Source of the DNA: Nansenia antarctica
Lineage: Eukaryota; Chordata; Actinopteri; Argentiniformes; Microstomatidae
Direction: 5' to 3'
Length of the DNA: 64,000 nt
Assembly: GCA_963989245.1 (NCBI GenBank)
Contig: OZ022348.1
Span: forward strand, 33,288,395-33,352,394
Part shown: positions 11,947 to 25,004 of the stretch, one piece after another
Numbering within the stretch: position 1 is the first letter of the stretch
How the letters are laid out: each line of letters begins with the position of its first letter
The notes under the pieces: generated by a model
Database searches by the model: none
What the model saw: the letters and a program-made list of their open reading frames with translations, nothing else
Told to the model about the DNA's origin: nothing
Translations under genes and position numbers: made by a program

Positions 11947-12983
11947 ACCAATCTACAGATGAGAAGCATAACAATGGCATCAAGTTGAACTAGCTCTCTA
12001 GGGTAGAGGAGTTCACCTCCAACAATATGCTTTGAAATGTGAAAAATACCCATTTGTAAACTACGTGCTGCATTGACCTTCCAGGTAGTCATGCTGAACG
12101 TGAAAAACACTTATTGCAGTGAGATCGACTTTACACAAAAGATGGTTGTGCCAGTGAGTCATCCTTGAGGAGTGTGGCCTTGAGGCTCCAGCAGCCGCTC
12201 ACTCCATCTGTCTCTGAACAGCATGCTTAGGGCCAGTATTACAGCACAGCAGAGCTATTTAGCTCATTTCTGTTACTGTTTTTTACTATTTGATTATTTA
12301 TGTAACAATGTCATTTTAATGAAGCTATAACAGCCATCAACATGAATATTTTTTTTATATCTAAATAATAAAAGGTTAAGCATTTAAATAATGTTTTTTG
12401 AAAAACACTTGTTTACTTATAAGTCAGTGTTTGTCATGAAAATAATAGAGCCTTAGCCGAGAAAATAATAGTGTTTTAGCTGAGTAATTCATTCACATTA
12501 TGAGTCAATTACAATTATTGGTTAATTACAGCCACGGTAGCTTCAAAAGAGTAACACTTGATGGTATACTCTTTGTCCAGTAGATGGCAGTGTATCCTCA
12601 AAATCTGCTTTTCTAAACTGAACCTCAGAAACTGGGGTTCTCCGTTTTCTCCCAACATGATGATCGCATCCATCCCTCTTTGTATTGATTAGATAACTGA
12701 CATTTATAGGATATAAATCGTTGTCCTATTGCCAGCATAACTTCAAATAATTGATCGTTTTGATTTAACAAGGACTGAATTCTTGGGAAACATTGTTTTA
12801 AGACAGCAATGTATTATTCTCAGTAAGGCTATTACTCTAATCTGGTTTACCCCCTATGGCCTTGCCAAGTCATGAATAATGACAGGAAAACATCTTAGTG
12901 AGATAGATGCAGCCCAAAGGCATGATATCTCTCTCTGCTGTAGGCCTTTTGTGTTGTCATGGTGACAGAGGGAGACCATTTTA
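11947..12983. other. Stretch without recognised feature
   Basis: AT-rich sequence with no open frame over 60 codons, no tandem array and no transposon end that I recognise. Confidence 0.5.
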
Positions 12984-13162
12984 CATTTACATTTTTGTCA
13001 TTTAGCAGATGTCTTTATCCAAAGTGACTTACAACAAATACATGTTTCTACGTAAGTGAATCATCTCTCCATCAGTCATCGCAAGAAAAAGTCATCTATG
13101 CTCGGACCAGAGGCCATTGGCAGCCAAATGCTAGAAGAAGGAAGAATTACATTTTAAAAATA

Positions 13163-13202
<40 letters not shown>

Positions 13203-14540
13203 TACAGTAGAGAAACTCCACAGGGGGGAAGAGGGGACAGAGAGGTTTCAGGAGGCACAATTAATGTGTAGCCTGAAGAGATGGGAGGAGACTCTGCAGT
13301 CCTGGCAGAAGATAGGGAGTGACTCTGCAGTCCTGACAGCAGTGGGAAGCTCGTTCCACCAGCGGGGCGCCAGGACGGTGAAAAGTCGTGACCGGGTAGT
13401 GTGACTGCTGCATCCCCGGGTGGGAGGAGATCGGGTGGGAGATCTGATATGTATTTTGGTCCAAGACCATTTTGTGATTTGTATAGAATTAGAAGTACTT
13501 TGAATTCAATTCTCTGAGAGACTGGGAGCCAGTGTAGAGATCTCAAGATTGGTGTAATGTGTTCAAAGTTCTTCGTTTTTGTTAGGACCCCAGCAGCAGT
13601 GTTTTGGATGAGCTGCAATTTACGAACAGCCCCTTTAGATAGGCCTGTTAGTAGACCAGCTCCTTTAGATAGGCCTGTTAGTAGACCAGCTCCTTTAGAT
13701 AGGCCTGTTAGTAGACCAGCTCCTGACTTTCGATCTTTTGTCAGGTGCACCGAATACAATTATCTGTTTTGTCCTTGTTTAGCGAAAGGACGTTTTTTGT
13801 CATCTAGGTGTTTATTTGTTCAATGCAATTACAGAGATTGTCAATGGGATTATAGTCGTTCCGTGAGAGGGCTATGTAGATTTGAGTGTCGTCTGCATAG
13901 TTGTGGTAGGCAATTCGTTTTCCTCTTTTTTATGATGTGTCCCAATGGAAGCATTGTAGAGATTGAATAGAAGAGGGCCAAGGATTGACCCTTGGGGAAC
14001 CCCACATGTCATTTTAATTTGGTCAGATACAAAGTTGCCAATGGAGACAGAGTAGCTTCTGTCCTGTAGGTAGGATCTAAACCAGTTTAGGGCAGTGGCC
14101 GAAAGTCCTACCCAGGTTTTTAATCTATCTATTAGAATGTAGTGGTCTACAGAGTCAAAGGCAGCGCTAAGGTATAGTAGTACCAAGACTGAGACTTTTC
14201 CGGAGTCTGTGTTACACAAATGTCATTAAGGACTTTAATAAGGGCCGTTTCAGTGCTATATAGGGGGCAAAAGCCTGATTCAAAGTCATCGAAGACACTT
14301 TTTTGGGGTCAAATAATTGCTACGTTGATCGTGGGCAACCATTTCAATTATCTTTCCTGTAGGATAGGTTTGATATGGGTCCGTAGTTGTTAAGTACAAA
14401 TGTGTCTTGGCCATCCACAGCTAAATATGTTTTTTTTTAAAGCTTGTTGGCAGGATATCAAGGGCATAGATGGATGGTTTAAGACGTGACATGATTTTAT
14501 CTAGAGTCTTGCAGTCGATGGTGTTAAATTGTGACATAGT
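12984..14540 (-). pseudogene. Degenerate L2-clade LINE, reverse transcriptase domain and 3' tail
   Basis: Minus-strand relic. Reading from 14540 downwards it shows the linker before the reverse transcriptase (NTIDCKTLDKIMSRLKPS), the finger and palm region (LLYLSAAFDSVDH, then GVPQGSILGPLLFNLY at about 13960-14010), YADDTQIY in a shifted frame near 13885, and the C-terminal region (LQLIQNTAAGVLT, HITPILRSLHWLPVSQRI) at about 13500-13620. It ends in the conserved tail read in reverse as CATTTAGCAGATGTCTTTATCC at 13000-13022. Several frameshifts and stops make it inactive. An ATT run (13166-13203) and a 30-bp repeat in three to four copies (13636-13725) have grown inside it. Confidence 0.85.
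13636..13725. repeat. 30-bp tandem repeat inside the LINE relic
   Basis: Three copies of a 30-base unit (TTAGATAGGCCTGTTAGTAG...). The unit length is a multiple of three, so it adds a ten-residue repeat (PLDRPVSRPA on the plus strand) without breaking frame. Confidence 0.9.
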
Positions 14541-14699
14541 TGTTATGTCAGCCCTATTTGGTATTTTACAATACTACCATTGGACATACTGTATTATTGC
14601 ACATTACACATACCTCTTGATATAGCCTCTTTTATACATCTGTACATGACATACTGTACATAGCTACCTTAACTGTACATACCTCATAAGTTAAGGGTC

Positions 14700-15021
14700 T
14701 GTGCTTGCTTGGCTGGGCCGGGTGTGCTGGTGGTGGGGCGGGCTGGGTGCGTGGGGCGGCGGGGGCTCCCTGGGGGGGGGGTGTGGGGGCCCACCGCTGG
14801 GTACTGGTAGGCAAACTGGCTAGTAGTCGCTCTATGTGTAGAGGGCTGCAAGGGAATTTTTCCTGGCTACATAGTGTACAGGTTTTTACTTTTGCCTGCT
14901 TGCGGCTCTGTCAGTATTGATTGATTGATTGACTGATTGACTGAACATTTTCATGCGCATTGAGTTGCATCTTGTAAGAAATGCGCTATACAAATACAAT
15001 TTGATTTGATTTGATTTGATA
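14700..15021 (+). mobile_element. G-rich tract and retroposon tail ending in (TTTGA)n
   Basis: 14705-14800 is strongly G-rich on the plus strand. It is followed by ATTG/ACTG repeats and by GAAATGCGCTATACAAATAC with TTTGATTTGA repeats. The second part is the classic 3' end of a fish LINE or SINE. No coding remnant is visible. Confidence 0.5.
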
Positions 15022-15047
15022 AGTGTGTATACCTCTAAACTACCGTA

Positions 15048-15610
15048 CATGCATTTACATGTTTGGCATTTAGCAGATGCTTTATTCCAAAGCGACTTAC
15101 AATCGATACATTTGACTAAGCAAGTGAATCATCAATCCACCAGTTGTAGCAGGAAGAGTAATCTAGCTCAGGCCAGGGGCCATTGGCAGTCGTCGTGATA
15201 GAAGAAGAAAAATATATTTTTGGGGGACACTGGAGAAACAGTACAAGGGGGGAAGTAGACATTTCAGGAGACAGTGCTGGGAGGTAGTAGATGTCTCAGG
15301 AGGAGCAGTTAAGATGTAACCTGAAGAGATGGGTAGATTGGGAGTGACTCTGCAGTTCTGACAGCCGTGGGAAGCTCATTCCACCAGTGGGGAGCCAGTG
15401 TCGTGAAGAGACGTGATCGGGCAGCGTGACTGCCGTGTTGGTGTAGAGGTGGTGGGGCCAGTCGGCCAGCAGAGGTGGGGGAGCGGAGTGAGTGGGCTGA
15501 AGTTTGGGGGGTGACCATTGCCTGCAGGTCAACCACCAGGGAAGAGAGGGTGATGGGGGACAGGGTACATAGGTTGCGACGAGAGGGTACAAGGTGGTTA
15601 GAGCCATGCC
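15048..15610 (-). pseudogene. 5'-truncated L2-like LINE fragment
   Basis: The minus strand encodes, with frameshifts, the C-terminal end of the L2 ORF2 (WWNELPTAVRTAESLPI- and RSRLFTTLAPHW-like), followed by the tail reading in reverse as GGCATTTAGCAGATGC at 15063-15078. It is the same family as the copies at 31934, 41790 and 58096, and inactive. Confidence 0.8.
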
Positions 15611-15679
15611 ATACTGTACCTATCACTAACACTGTCATGTTTTTATATCATGTTGTTTATATTGTTTTTATATCATGTT

Positions 15680-15792
15680 CTTATATTATCACTATTTGCA
15701 CTTCTGGTTAGATGCTAAACAGCATTTCTTTGTCTGGTACTCTGCAATGACAATTACATTGAATCTAATCTAATCTAATCTAATCTAATCTA
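15680..15792 (+). mobile_element. Retroposon 3' tail ending in (TAATC)n
   Basis: TTGCACTTCTGGTTAGATGC, GCAATGACAATTACATTGAA and then a TAATC run form a 3' end seen in many fish non-LTR elements. No coding part is present. Confidence 0.6.
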
Positions 15793-17450
15793 AGGCAGGG
15801 ATGAGGCTACAGGTAGAAAGAGTTGATGGTCTCAGGGGTCATGTGATGGTCTCAGGGGTCTTGTGCGCAGCACTGCATTCTGAATTTCTAACCATTCTAA
15901 CTTTATTTTACTACATTGTATTTGTACAACTTGTGCCTCATTCAGTGGGACATCACATGCTCTTCAAGTGTATACTATTCTCTTCATACTGGAGACCCTT
16001 TCTTGTGTTACAAACACACTGCAAAATTCATCCCTAGAGAGAATCCAAGACAGTAATCAATTACAGCCATGGCATATGATCTACCCAAGGCAGACGGGTG
16101 GACTGACTCTATCCGCACCTGTCACCTAGTCTGAACTCAGTAAGAACCTTGTGCCTCGTGATAAAATATTATTTATATTATATTATAGAATGCTAAAACA
16201 GACTGAGAATAGATTCAAAACATATCACCAACAATAACACTCATTCCTACACTCTTAATAGGGTTCTAAAAGAGTTATTTGGCTCTTTGGAGAACGTTTT
16301 GAAGATAGGAACAGCCGGTGACCGTTTTTTGTGTCTGGGCAAGTTTCTATCGGAAGGGAACAATCCTGCCATGAAATGTATCTTTTAAGTAATTGAATCC
16401 GTAGGCTGCCACACCACACAGTTGACTTGAAGATGGATTGCGTTTACCTGTGCCATCTCCCGGACCATACCTGGGACCTTTTGGAATCTCATGACTTTTA
16501 CGTCACGGAAAAGATGCTGTAGACGGTAACCAATCTGGCCCGTGAAGACGTGACGTCCTCTACCCTGATTGGATAAGACGTGACATCCTCTACCCTGATT
16601 GGATATGGTTCCTGTCAGAACACATCTCACCGCCTCCCTCCTGAACCGCTGACGAACCGCCAGTGAACGGCTGGGAGAGGAGAGGTACTGTACTGGACGT
16701 GCATGTCGGAAACACGGAGTGCGCGGTGGTCTTAGATAACATCATTCTGATTAGGCTATACGTTTTTGCTTTAGTTCTCCGGCGCAATAAACATTTTATT
16801 ATTTATGAAATAGGTTTACTAGTTTTGCGCAAACACGCACGGGATCATCTCCATCCACATCTCCAGAGGAACTAAGGTGAGTGAGTCTGGCTTCATTCAC
16901 TGACGGCTGTCTGTTTGGTATTATAATTCTACTTACTTTTACTCGCGCAAAAGATTTGCCAACATTGCACACTATGGTCACTATGGTCGAGGGCAGTCCA
17001 GGGAAGTCTCCTGCCCCTTCGGAACGGACAGTATCTCTTGCTGTGAAGTTTGGTCCGTTGCTCCACCTAAAGTTCTGGGTTCGCCTCCTGGTATTGACCC
17101 AGCAGACTGATGGAAAGTGCAACAACAAAAAGACTCAAATCCCGGTAGTGGGTAAATAGTAACATATCTTGTTCAGAGTGCAATTGCACTACAGCGACAT
17201 ATCCTAGTGTACAACAGCGAAGTGATTTAATAGTGACCCAGTTCAAAAAGCGGTATAAAAACATGGTTTTCACCAGGTACGAGGAGGAAGAAGGGCTTTG
17301 ATAGTCACCAGAGGTGTTTTCACAGATTATTTGTTTATTTACATTATCTGTTTTCTATTGTTGGTAAATATGTAAATACGTAAATAAATTTGATTTAATT
17401 TTTAAAATATTATATTAATTTTGAAGTTAACTGTAGATTATTAATTATTA
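15793..17450. other. Stretch without recognised gene; one strong splice-donor-like site
   Basis: Mostly unique-looking. Two near-identical roughly 28-base direct repeats lie at 16545-16605. At 16876-16882 the sequence AAG/GTGAGT is a strong donor match following a CpG-containing segment. It could be the end of a 5' untranslated exon, but I see no partner exon, so it is not called. Confidence 0.4.
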
Positions 17451-17451
17451 A

Positions 17452-17608
17452 TCTCTGAGTATTGGAGAAGGGGTAGGATTAAATAAGCTTATGCTTCTTC
17501 CTACTCCTTTTCGGACATGTTAAGTAAATAGTGTTTTTTGTTTTGTTTTTTCTTGTTTTTTGTTTTGTTTTTTGTTCGAAATAAAGCTTTCATTCATTCA
17601 TTCAATAG
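17452..17608 (+). mobile_element. Non-LTR retroposon 3' tail ending in (ATTC)n
   Basis: GGGGTAGGATTAAATAAGC, CTTCTTCCTACTCCTTTTCG, a T/G-rich tract, AAATAAAGC and then CATTCATTCATTCA. This is a common fish LINE 3' end. It is 5'-truncated and non-coding. Confidence 0.6.
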
Positions 17609-18047
17609 TTGTTCCGTTCTGTTTGAAATGACCAGTGTTAGTGTGTCATTAACCTGCTACTACACACAGTCACTTGAAGTGGGTGGAACAAGCCAGCCAA
17701 CACAATATGTGTGAATTAAAACTATCATGTAAAGTAACTTCAGAAAATAGGCAGTGAAACGCACTACATGCAGTGTTCAAGGGCCTGGGCAACTAGTTGC
17801 TCTTTTAATAGCCTGCATGCTTTATTAAACAGATGAAGATGTAGATGCTGATGGGTCCCTTGTTTCCATGGTGACTCATTACCCCACTCCCCATTGCCAC
17901 CACCCCTATTTAGCATAGACTTCCTCAATACAGAATGTGTCATCATTTAAATGGGAAAGGCACAAATCAAAGCAACAATGAATCAGTCACTGCAATGACA
18001 AACTTGTGAATAGAGATATTTTGTTCAGGCCGGCTGACTGTGTCTCT

Positions 18048-18106
<59 letters not shown>

Positions 18107-18160
18107 GTGTGTGTGTGTGTGTGTCTGTCTCTCTGTGTGTGTGTGTGTGTGTGTGTAGGT
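18048..18160. repeat. (GT)n microsatellite
   Basis: Long GT run with two short interruptions (AG and CTGTCTCT). The 440 bases before it hold nothing that I recognise. Confidence 0.95.
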
Positions 18161-18303
18161 GTGTGATATTGCAGGGAGGTGTTGTGAGGATGATGATCCA
18201 TTTTCATACTAGGTATGTGCCCAGCTTGTCAGCACTTGAGAGAACAGTTGGTTTGTTGAAAGAAATGACAATGGTATATGTACAGTAAAGGGCTTTCTTC
18301 TAT

Positions 18304-19290
<987 letters not shown>

Positions 19291-19466
19291 CTAGCTATGT
19301 ACACCCCTGGATATGACAACTAGCTATGTACACCCCTGGATATGACAACTAGCTATGTACACCCCTGGATATTACAACTAGCTATGTACACCCCTGGATA
19401 TTACAACTAGCTACTGTATGTACACCCCTGGATATTACAACTAGCTATGTACACCCCTGGATATAG
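19291..19466. repeat. 29-bp minisatellite, about 6 copies
   Basis: Unit CTAGCTATGTACACCCCTGG plus ATATGACAA (or ATATTACAA). One copy has a four-base expansion (CTACTGTATGTA). Confidence 0.92.
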
Positions 19467-19522
19467 GTAACCCATTCAATCCACTGATAGTAAGTTGGAC
19501 ACAGGACACAGATGCTCCAGTG

Positions 19523-19604
19523 TAGGGGTGGGCATCAATGATCGATGATCGATTAATTAATCGATAAGGTCTTGGTCGATCACAAAATATTTTGATCGAT
19601 AATC

Positions 19605-19644
<40 letters not shown>

Positions 19645-20198
19645 TTTTTGAATAATAATAATGGAAATTAGTTTGTCCACGTGTCACCAGATTGCGTTCG
19701 TCTCTCACCCCTGAACATGTTAACATGATCATCTTTCTGAACAAGAACCAGTAGGCCTGCCGCCTACAGTCTCTCGCTGGAGTTTAAATTTAAGTTAAGC
19801 TGGACGCTCTTAAGGACACTAACGTTTTCAGTCATCCTCCTATTTGTGAGTAACTGTTTTTTTACTGCTCCTATGGTGAGTTACTTATTTTCTATATTTT
19901 TATTTATAATGTAAAATGTGTTTTTAAGTTAAACAATTTAGGCTACTCACTGCCTTGTTTAAGAGGATTGTTATCTGACTGTAGTGTCTGGTTTGGATGT
20001 GAATGAATGAATGTGTGCAATAGCAACACAAATAAAGTTTTTTCCCCAAGGAAAACATGCTTGTTATTTCTGCCCTATTTTTTTTGGGATAAAAAAAAAA
20101 AAAAAGTTATCCAAAAAAAGCTTATTGATTAATCGATAAGTGATCGTTAATTCGTTACGATTATCGAAAAAAAAATGTTGATCGTTTGCCCAGCCCGA
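19523..20198. mobile_element. hAT-like non-autonomous element (ATCGAT-rich ends)
   Basis: The left end is TAGGGGTGGGCATCAATGAT. The right end is its imperfect reverse complement, GATCGTTTGCCCAGCCCGA. Both subterminal regions are dense in ATCGAT/AATCGATAA motifs. The flanking octamers CTCCAGTG and CTCTAATC match at only five of eight positions, so the target duplication is weak. No transposase is present. A (TA)n run lies at 19610-19640. Confidence 0.6.
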
Positions 20199-20607
20199 CT
20201 CTAATCAGGAAATCTGCAATGGGAATGCGGTTGTGTACAATACAGTGGGGAAAATAAGAATATCACCCTGTGCTGATTTTGTGAGTTTACCCCCTTACAA
20301 AGAAATGAACATTGTATACGTTTAATGGTAGATTCATTTTAACAGTGAGAGACAGAATATTTATACAAATCCCAGAAAATCACATTATATGAATTTTGAA
20401 AAAATACTTGTGTTTTATTGAGTAAAATAAGTATTTCACCCACTACCAACCAGCAAGAATTCTGGCTCCCACAGACCGGTTATGTGACCATGAGGCACAG
20501 ATAAGTCCTCTCACTTTAAGAAATTACTCCTAATCTCAACCTTGTTACCTGTATAAAAGACACCTGTCCACAAATCAATCCATCAATCAGATTCCAACCT
20601 CTCCACC

Positions 20608-21400
20608 ATGAGCAAGACCAAAGAGTTGTCTAAGGACATCAGGGACAAGATTGTAGACCTGCACAAGACTGGAATGGACTACATGACCATTGGCAAACAT
20701 CTTGGTGAGATGGAGAATACTGTTGGTGCAATTATTAGAAAATGGAAGAAACACAAATTGACCATCAATCTCCCTCGGTCTGGGGCTCCACGCAAGATCT
20801 CACCCCGTGGCGTGACATTGATCATGAGAAAGGTGAGGGATCAACCCAGAACTACACGGGAGGAGCTTGTTAATGATCTCAAGGCAGCTGGGACCACAGT
20901 CACCAAGATGACCATTGGTAACCATGGTAACACACTATGACGTATTGGATTGAAATCCTCAAGAAAGCACATGTACAGGCCCATCTGAAGTTTGCCAATG
21001 AGCACCTGGATGATTCAGAGGAGGCTTGGGAGAAAGTGCTGTGGTCAGATGAGACAAAAATCGAGCTCTGGCATCAACTCGACTCGCCGTGTTTGGAGGA
21101 GAAAAAACTTTGACTCTGACTTTGACCCCAAGAACACCATCAGTGTTTCCTCCAGGATTTTTCCCATTAGTGGCGGAGTGGTTATCTTTCGCGCGCGCGA
21201 TTTTTTTCCCCGCGTGCACGCGCATAAAACGCGCACTGGCGCTCAAAACAAGGACGTAGTTTCACCAAAAACTAGAGGGTGGCAACAATTATAATTTCTT
21301 AAATAGCGGTTAAGTCATTAAAGCCGAGCAGGTGATTTTATATAGAAGGTTATCAAATACCAATATATCCTACAGCTGCAGCAGAACATGCGGAACGCGC

Positions 21401-21442
<42 letters not shown>

Positions 21443-23122
21443 AGAGTACATGCACAAAACCGGCTAACGTTACTCATTAACTGTTTACACAAGTAAAATC
21501 ACAGTGTGACAGTCAGATGGAGCATTCGGTAAACAAGAACAGCAAGGTAATGCTATCAGTTGAGTTAAAGAAAACCAACTCTTACCTTTGAGGACACCAA
21601 CATGAGCCCTGCTTACCCGTACCTCCGCCGTTCTGTTCGTGATGATTTTAGAGGCAATAGATTATTTTTGCCCCGCGCATATTGCTATGAATAGTTCGAA
21701 GCTAGGTGCTTGCACGTTAGATGCGAGAATGCTCGGTTAACCCATTAGCGGGAACATTATATTTGTTTCACAAAATAGGCTGATTTAATTGACCATGAAC
21801 ATCAGAGACATACATTACGAATGTTCATTTAAAATACTCTATACTGAGCACTGGTATAAGAACATGAACCAGAGAACAGCAGTAAATGCAATAACCCACA
21901 GTCGTCGCTGATGATGTTGCATTTTCGATTAGGATACGGGATTAAAGGCACCGGCGACGGACTAAAAGAGAAATCCGTTTACCAGCTTTTTACACGCACA
22001 TGAGTTGTTGTAAGACTCATAAATGTTTCATTTCCACGGCAAAACAAACATTACACAACGAGGGTTTAGTACTACCACCACATAATACAGCTGCATGTCA
22101 TAAACTCGTGTAGAACAGCTGGGGAGTCTGAATGTTTTCAACAAGGCAACAACTCTGCTTCTCACTCCAATTTTAAATTGAGCTACGACTGCTAAGCTAA
22201 CTAGCTAGATGAGTGTAAGGTTGCGTTCGTAAAGTCGCTCTGAGAGTGCACACTGGGCCCGACGTCATAGAGAAATCGAGTCATTTGATTGGACGAGAGG
22301 CATTCCACGAGTGCTGATCGGATTTCCTGAGTGAATTTACGAACGCAGCCAGTTTTGAAAGCGCGGCGCGCCTGTTGAGAGATTCAGTCTCGATTGCAGT
22401 GCGAACACAAACGACGAGGTTAATTGCAACATTGTAACATATTGTAAATAACTACGCCCTAAATCGTAGCGAAATGTTGGTCTGGAAGCGGCCTAAATCT
22501 AGCTTCAATCTGCTTTTTTTCTGTTCTCTGGTCATAATAACTCGCTGCCTTTCTGCGCAGCCTGAATCAAAGTGGACTGTCTGAATCATTTGGTGGCAGA
22601 GGAAATTCTTTCGTGGCGGCCCGCCACCAATAAATGCATATAGAGGAAACACTGCCCACCGTCAAGCATGGCGGTGGAAACATTATGCTTTGGGGCTGTT
22701 TCTCTGCTATGGGAACAGGACGACTTCACCGCATTGAGGGGAGGATGAACAGGGCCATGTACCGTGAAATCTTCCCTCAGCCTTCCCTCAGCCAGGACAC
22801 TGAAAATGGGTCATGGATGGATGTTCCAGCACGACAATGACCCAAAACATACGGCTAAGCCTAGGCAACAAAGGAGTGTCTCAAGAAGAAGCACATTAAG
22901 GTCACGGAGTTGCCTAGTCAGTCTCCAGACTTTAATCCCATAGAAAATCTGTGGAGGGAGCTGAAGCTTCGAGTTGCCAAGCGACAACCTCCAAACCTTA
23001 AGGATTTGAAGAGGATCTGCAAAGAGGAGTGGGCCAAAATCCCTCCTGGGATCTGTGCAAACTTGGTGACCAACTACAAGACCACTGTGCTTGCCAACAA
23101 GGGTTTCTCCACCAAGAACTGA
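20608..23122 (+). pseudogene. Tc1-like transposase pseudogene
   Basis: Tc1 transposases cut and paste DNA at TA sites using a DD34E catalytic triad. The N-terminal paired-like DNA-binding region is open at 20608-20940 (MSKTKELSKDIRDKI...). A frameshift follows near 20940. The first catalytic aspartate is in WSDETKIE near 21045. The second lies in a QHDNDPKHT motif near 22832 but in a shifted frame. The glutamate is in SPDFNPIENLW at about 22928-22960. The final part is open to 23122. At least two frameshifts and the hAT insertion at 21141-22654 make it dead. Confidence 0.9.
21141..22654. mobile_element. hAT non-autonomous element nested in the Tc1 transposase
   Basis: The ends are CAGTGTTTCCTC (21141) and GAGGAAACACTG (to 22654). 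The flanking Tc1 coding sequence resumes across the insertion. The target duplication is degraded; the best alignment is ACACCATC against CCACCGTC. The interior has no transposase but contains a CG-rich GCGCGCGC segment (21188-21240), a (CA)n run (21402-21441) and a segment of about 300 bases (22086-22383) that recurs inverted in another hAT at 34171-34489. Confidence 0.8.
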
Positions 23123-23339
23123 GTCATGTTTTGCTAGGGGGTGAAATACTTATTTTACTCAATAAAACACAAATACATTTTCGAAATTGTGATTTTCTGG
23201 GATTTTTTAAATATTCTGTCTCTCACTGTTTAAATGAACCTACCATTAAAATGATAGACTGTTCATTTCTTTGAAAGGGGGTAAACTCACAGAATTTGCA
23301 GGGGGTGAAATACTTATTTTCCCCACTGTATGTGTCATT

Positions 23340-23874
23340 TCAGACCCTGCTGTAAACAAACCACTATAACCTGACGTTGGGAGACTAGCGTCACATGATT
23401 CTGGAAGCCTGTGCCTCATAACTAAATAGCTTGTGCGCGTGTACAGTAGCATGAGTAGGGAAAGTCGATGAACAGGAGCAGCAGAGCATCTGTGGAGATG
23501 AGCTGGTGCATGGTGGCAGGGGATGGCTCCTTCTGCCTGGGAAGCACATGCATAACATAGTACACGTGGCTGGACATGTAAACAGGTGAATGAGGTGTTT
23601 GAGGGTTCCGTGGGTTCTGCCTTTTTTTGAAAGATTTAGATTTGATGGATTTTATTGTTGAAGACATTTTGTGTGTAGTAGTCGTGACGAGTTGAGACCA
23701 GTCATGGAGTGGAAATATACCATCCTTGTTCCACTTTAGTAATAATAGCAACTTAATGTCTGGTGTGACTGAGATGTCCACCATTGTCCACCATAGGTGA
23801 ATTAAGGTTTAAACTCAACATGACACATACTATGAGGGGTCAGGCTGCCATGTTTTTCTATTCGGTTGGTAAGT
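23340..23874. other. Stretch without recognised feature
   Basis: Unique-looking sequence between the Tc1 and the P-like relic. Minus-strand open frames here (up to 120 codons) match no family that I know. Confidence 0.4.
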
Positions 23875-24140
23875 CGTGACGTGTTTCCGGGTCCAAAGTT
23901 GGCTGAGGCGCTGTCTTAGAAATGCCCCAGTAATAATAATAATTCATTATATTTATATAGCGCTTTTCTGTTTTCCATTTTTGACAAATATGGGAAAAAT
24001 GGGAATGTGCTGTGTCCCTTGTTGTATGAATAGATCCGAGTCTAAAAAACGATTGAACTGTCATTTTACCGCTGTAGTACACTGGTACTATGGTGCAGGG
24101 AATTTCTGGTTTGGACCCGGAAATTGCTAAACGTCATGTT
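23875..24140 (+). mobile_element. P-element-like relic with THAP zinc finger start
   Basis: Inverted ends around GTGACGTGTTTCCGGGTCCA (left) and TTTGGACCCGGAAATTGCTA (right). The inside reads MGKMGMCCVPCCMNRSESKK, which resembles the first part of a THAP domain (the Cys side of a C2CH finger) as found in P-element and THAP9-type transposases. Only the first third of the domain remains, so it is a short deletion derivative rather than a gene. A TTTATATAGCGCTTTT retroposon-like piece sits at 23949-23964. Confidence 0.55.
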
Positions 24141-25004
24141 TGACGTCAGACTTAACAACCGAATTGGCCTCAGCCTTCAGTGGAGTTTATCAGTCACATG
24201 GTATCACCTGCTCTCACCACACATTGGAGTACGAGGTTGCTGTCTGGATTATCAGACTGCTGATGGACGGAGGGAGCGGAGACGCCCTAGGCTACATCCC
24301 TTCCAGACCGGCATTCACAATATGGTGTTTTTTTCTTCATGAAATTTTAAACAGGGGGTGTTACATCCAGAAACTTTTAACAGAAATAATAGTACTCCAT
24401 GGGGAACAGAAGGATGTTTTTACAGAAAGCCTTCCACACTCCCCAGGTCATTACCCTATTTTCCATATTGCTGTAAGATGAATTATTTACATTTCTTCCA
24501 GTTTGAAGCATGTCAGCTCTGAAGTTCGTCAATAATGTAGTATTTTGGTATTTTTAAAAGAATAGTCTAAAGACATGGTACCATTGGGCCTTCATAGCAT
24601 TATGAAACCATGTTGAAATGTATGTTGGTCCCCTTTAGCATGAGTCATGACTACAGTTGTTCCCAGACTTAGCCTACAGTGCCCTGCATTGACCATCTGG
24701 AACTAAATGATATGGTATGGTGTGATGTATAATAATAATTACATTATTATTAAAATTAAAATTAAAATTATAAAATTATGTATGGATTTAAATCATATGG
24801 TATGTTGTGAGCTTCAGGTTTTCTTCTGTACTCCCTGTGTTCTCCAACAGTGCAGTTTCTCCAACACTCTAACTTGGCCGTCCCTCAGGTTTGATTGTTA
24901 CTTAAGGCGTTAGCGAAGCTCTTTGTATCCTCAGGACAGCAGACAGTTTCAATGGAATTCAGTAAAGTCACTCGGAAAGGGGTGTTAGACGCTGTAAGGG
25001 GTGT
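24141..25004. other. Stretch without recognised feature
   Basis: AT-rich, with an AAATT-type run near 24740-24775. No gene, repeat or transposon end was identified. Confidence 0.4.

Larger units (their letters stand above)
20243..23328 (+). mobile_element. Tc1-like transposon, inactivated and split by a nested hAT
   Basis: The ends CAGTGGGGAAAATAAG (20243) and its inverse CTTATTTTCCCCACTG (to 23328) are flanked by TA. Long inverted arms carry a second TTGAGTAAAATAAGTATTTC-type motif about 170 bases inward on each side. The interior encodes a Tc1 transposase in two parts, 20608-21135 and 22655-23120, separated by a 1.5-kb insertion. Without the insertion the element would be about 1.57 kb, the usual Tc1 size. 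Confidence 0.93.

Noticed and set aside
16640..17159. Coding exon with a hydrophobic start (frame 16881-17159)
   Set aside because: The frame begins at a GTG that is itself a strong splice-donor match, there is no upstream ATG, and no family is recognised.
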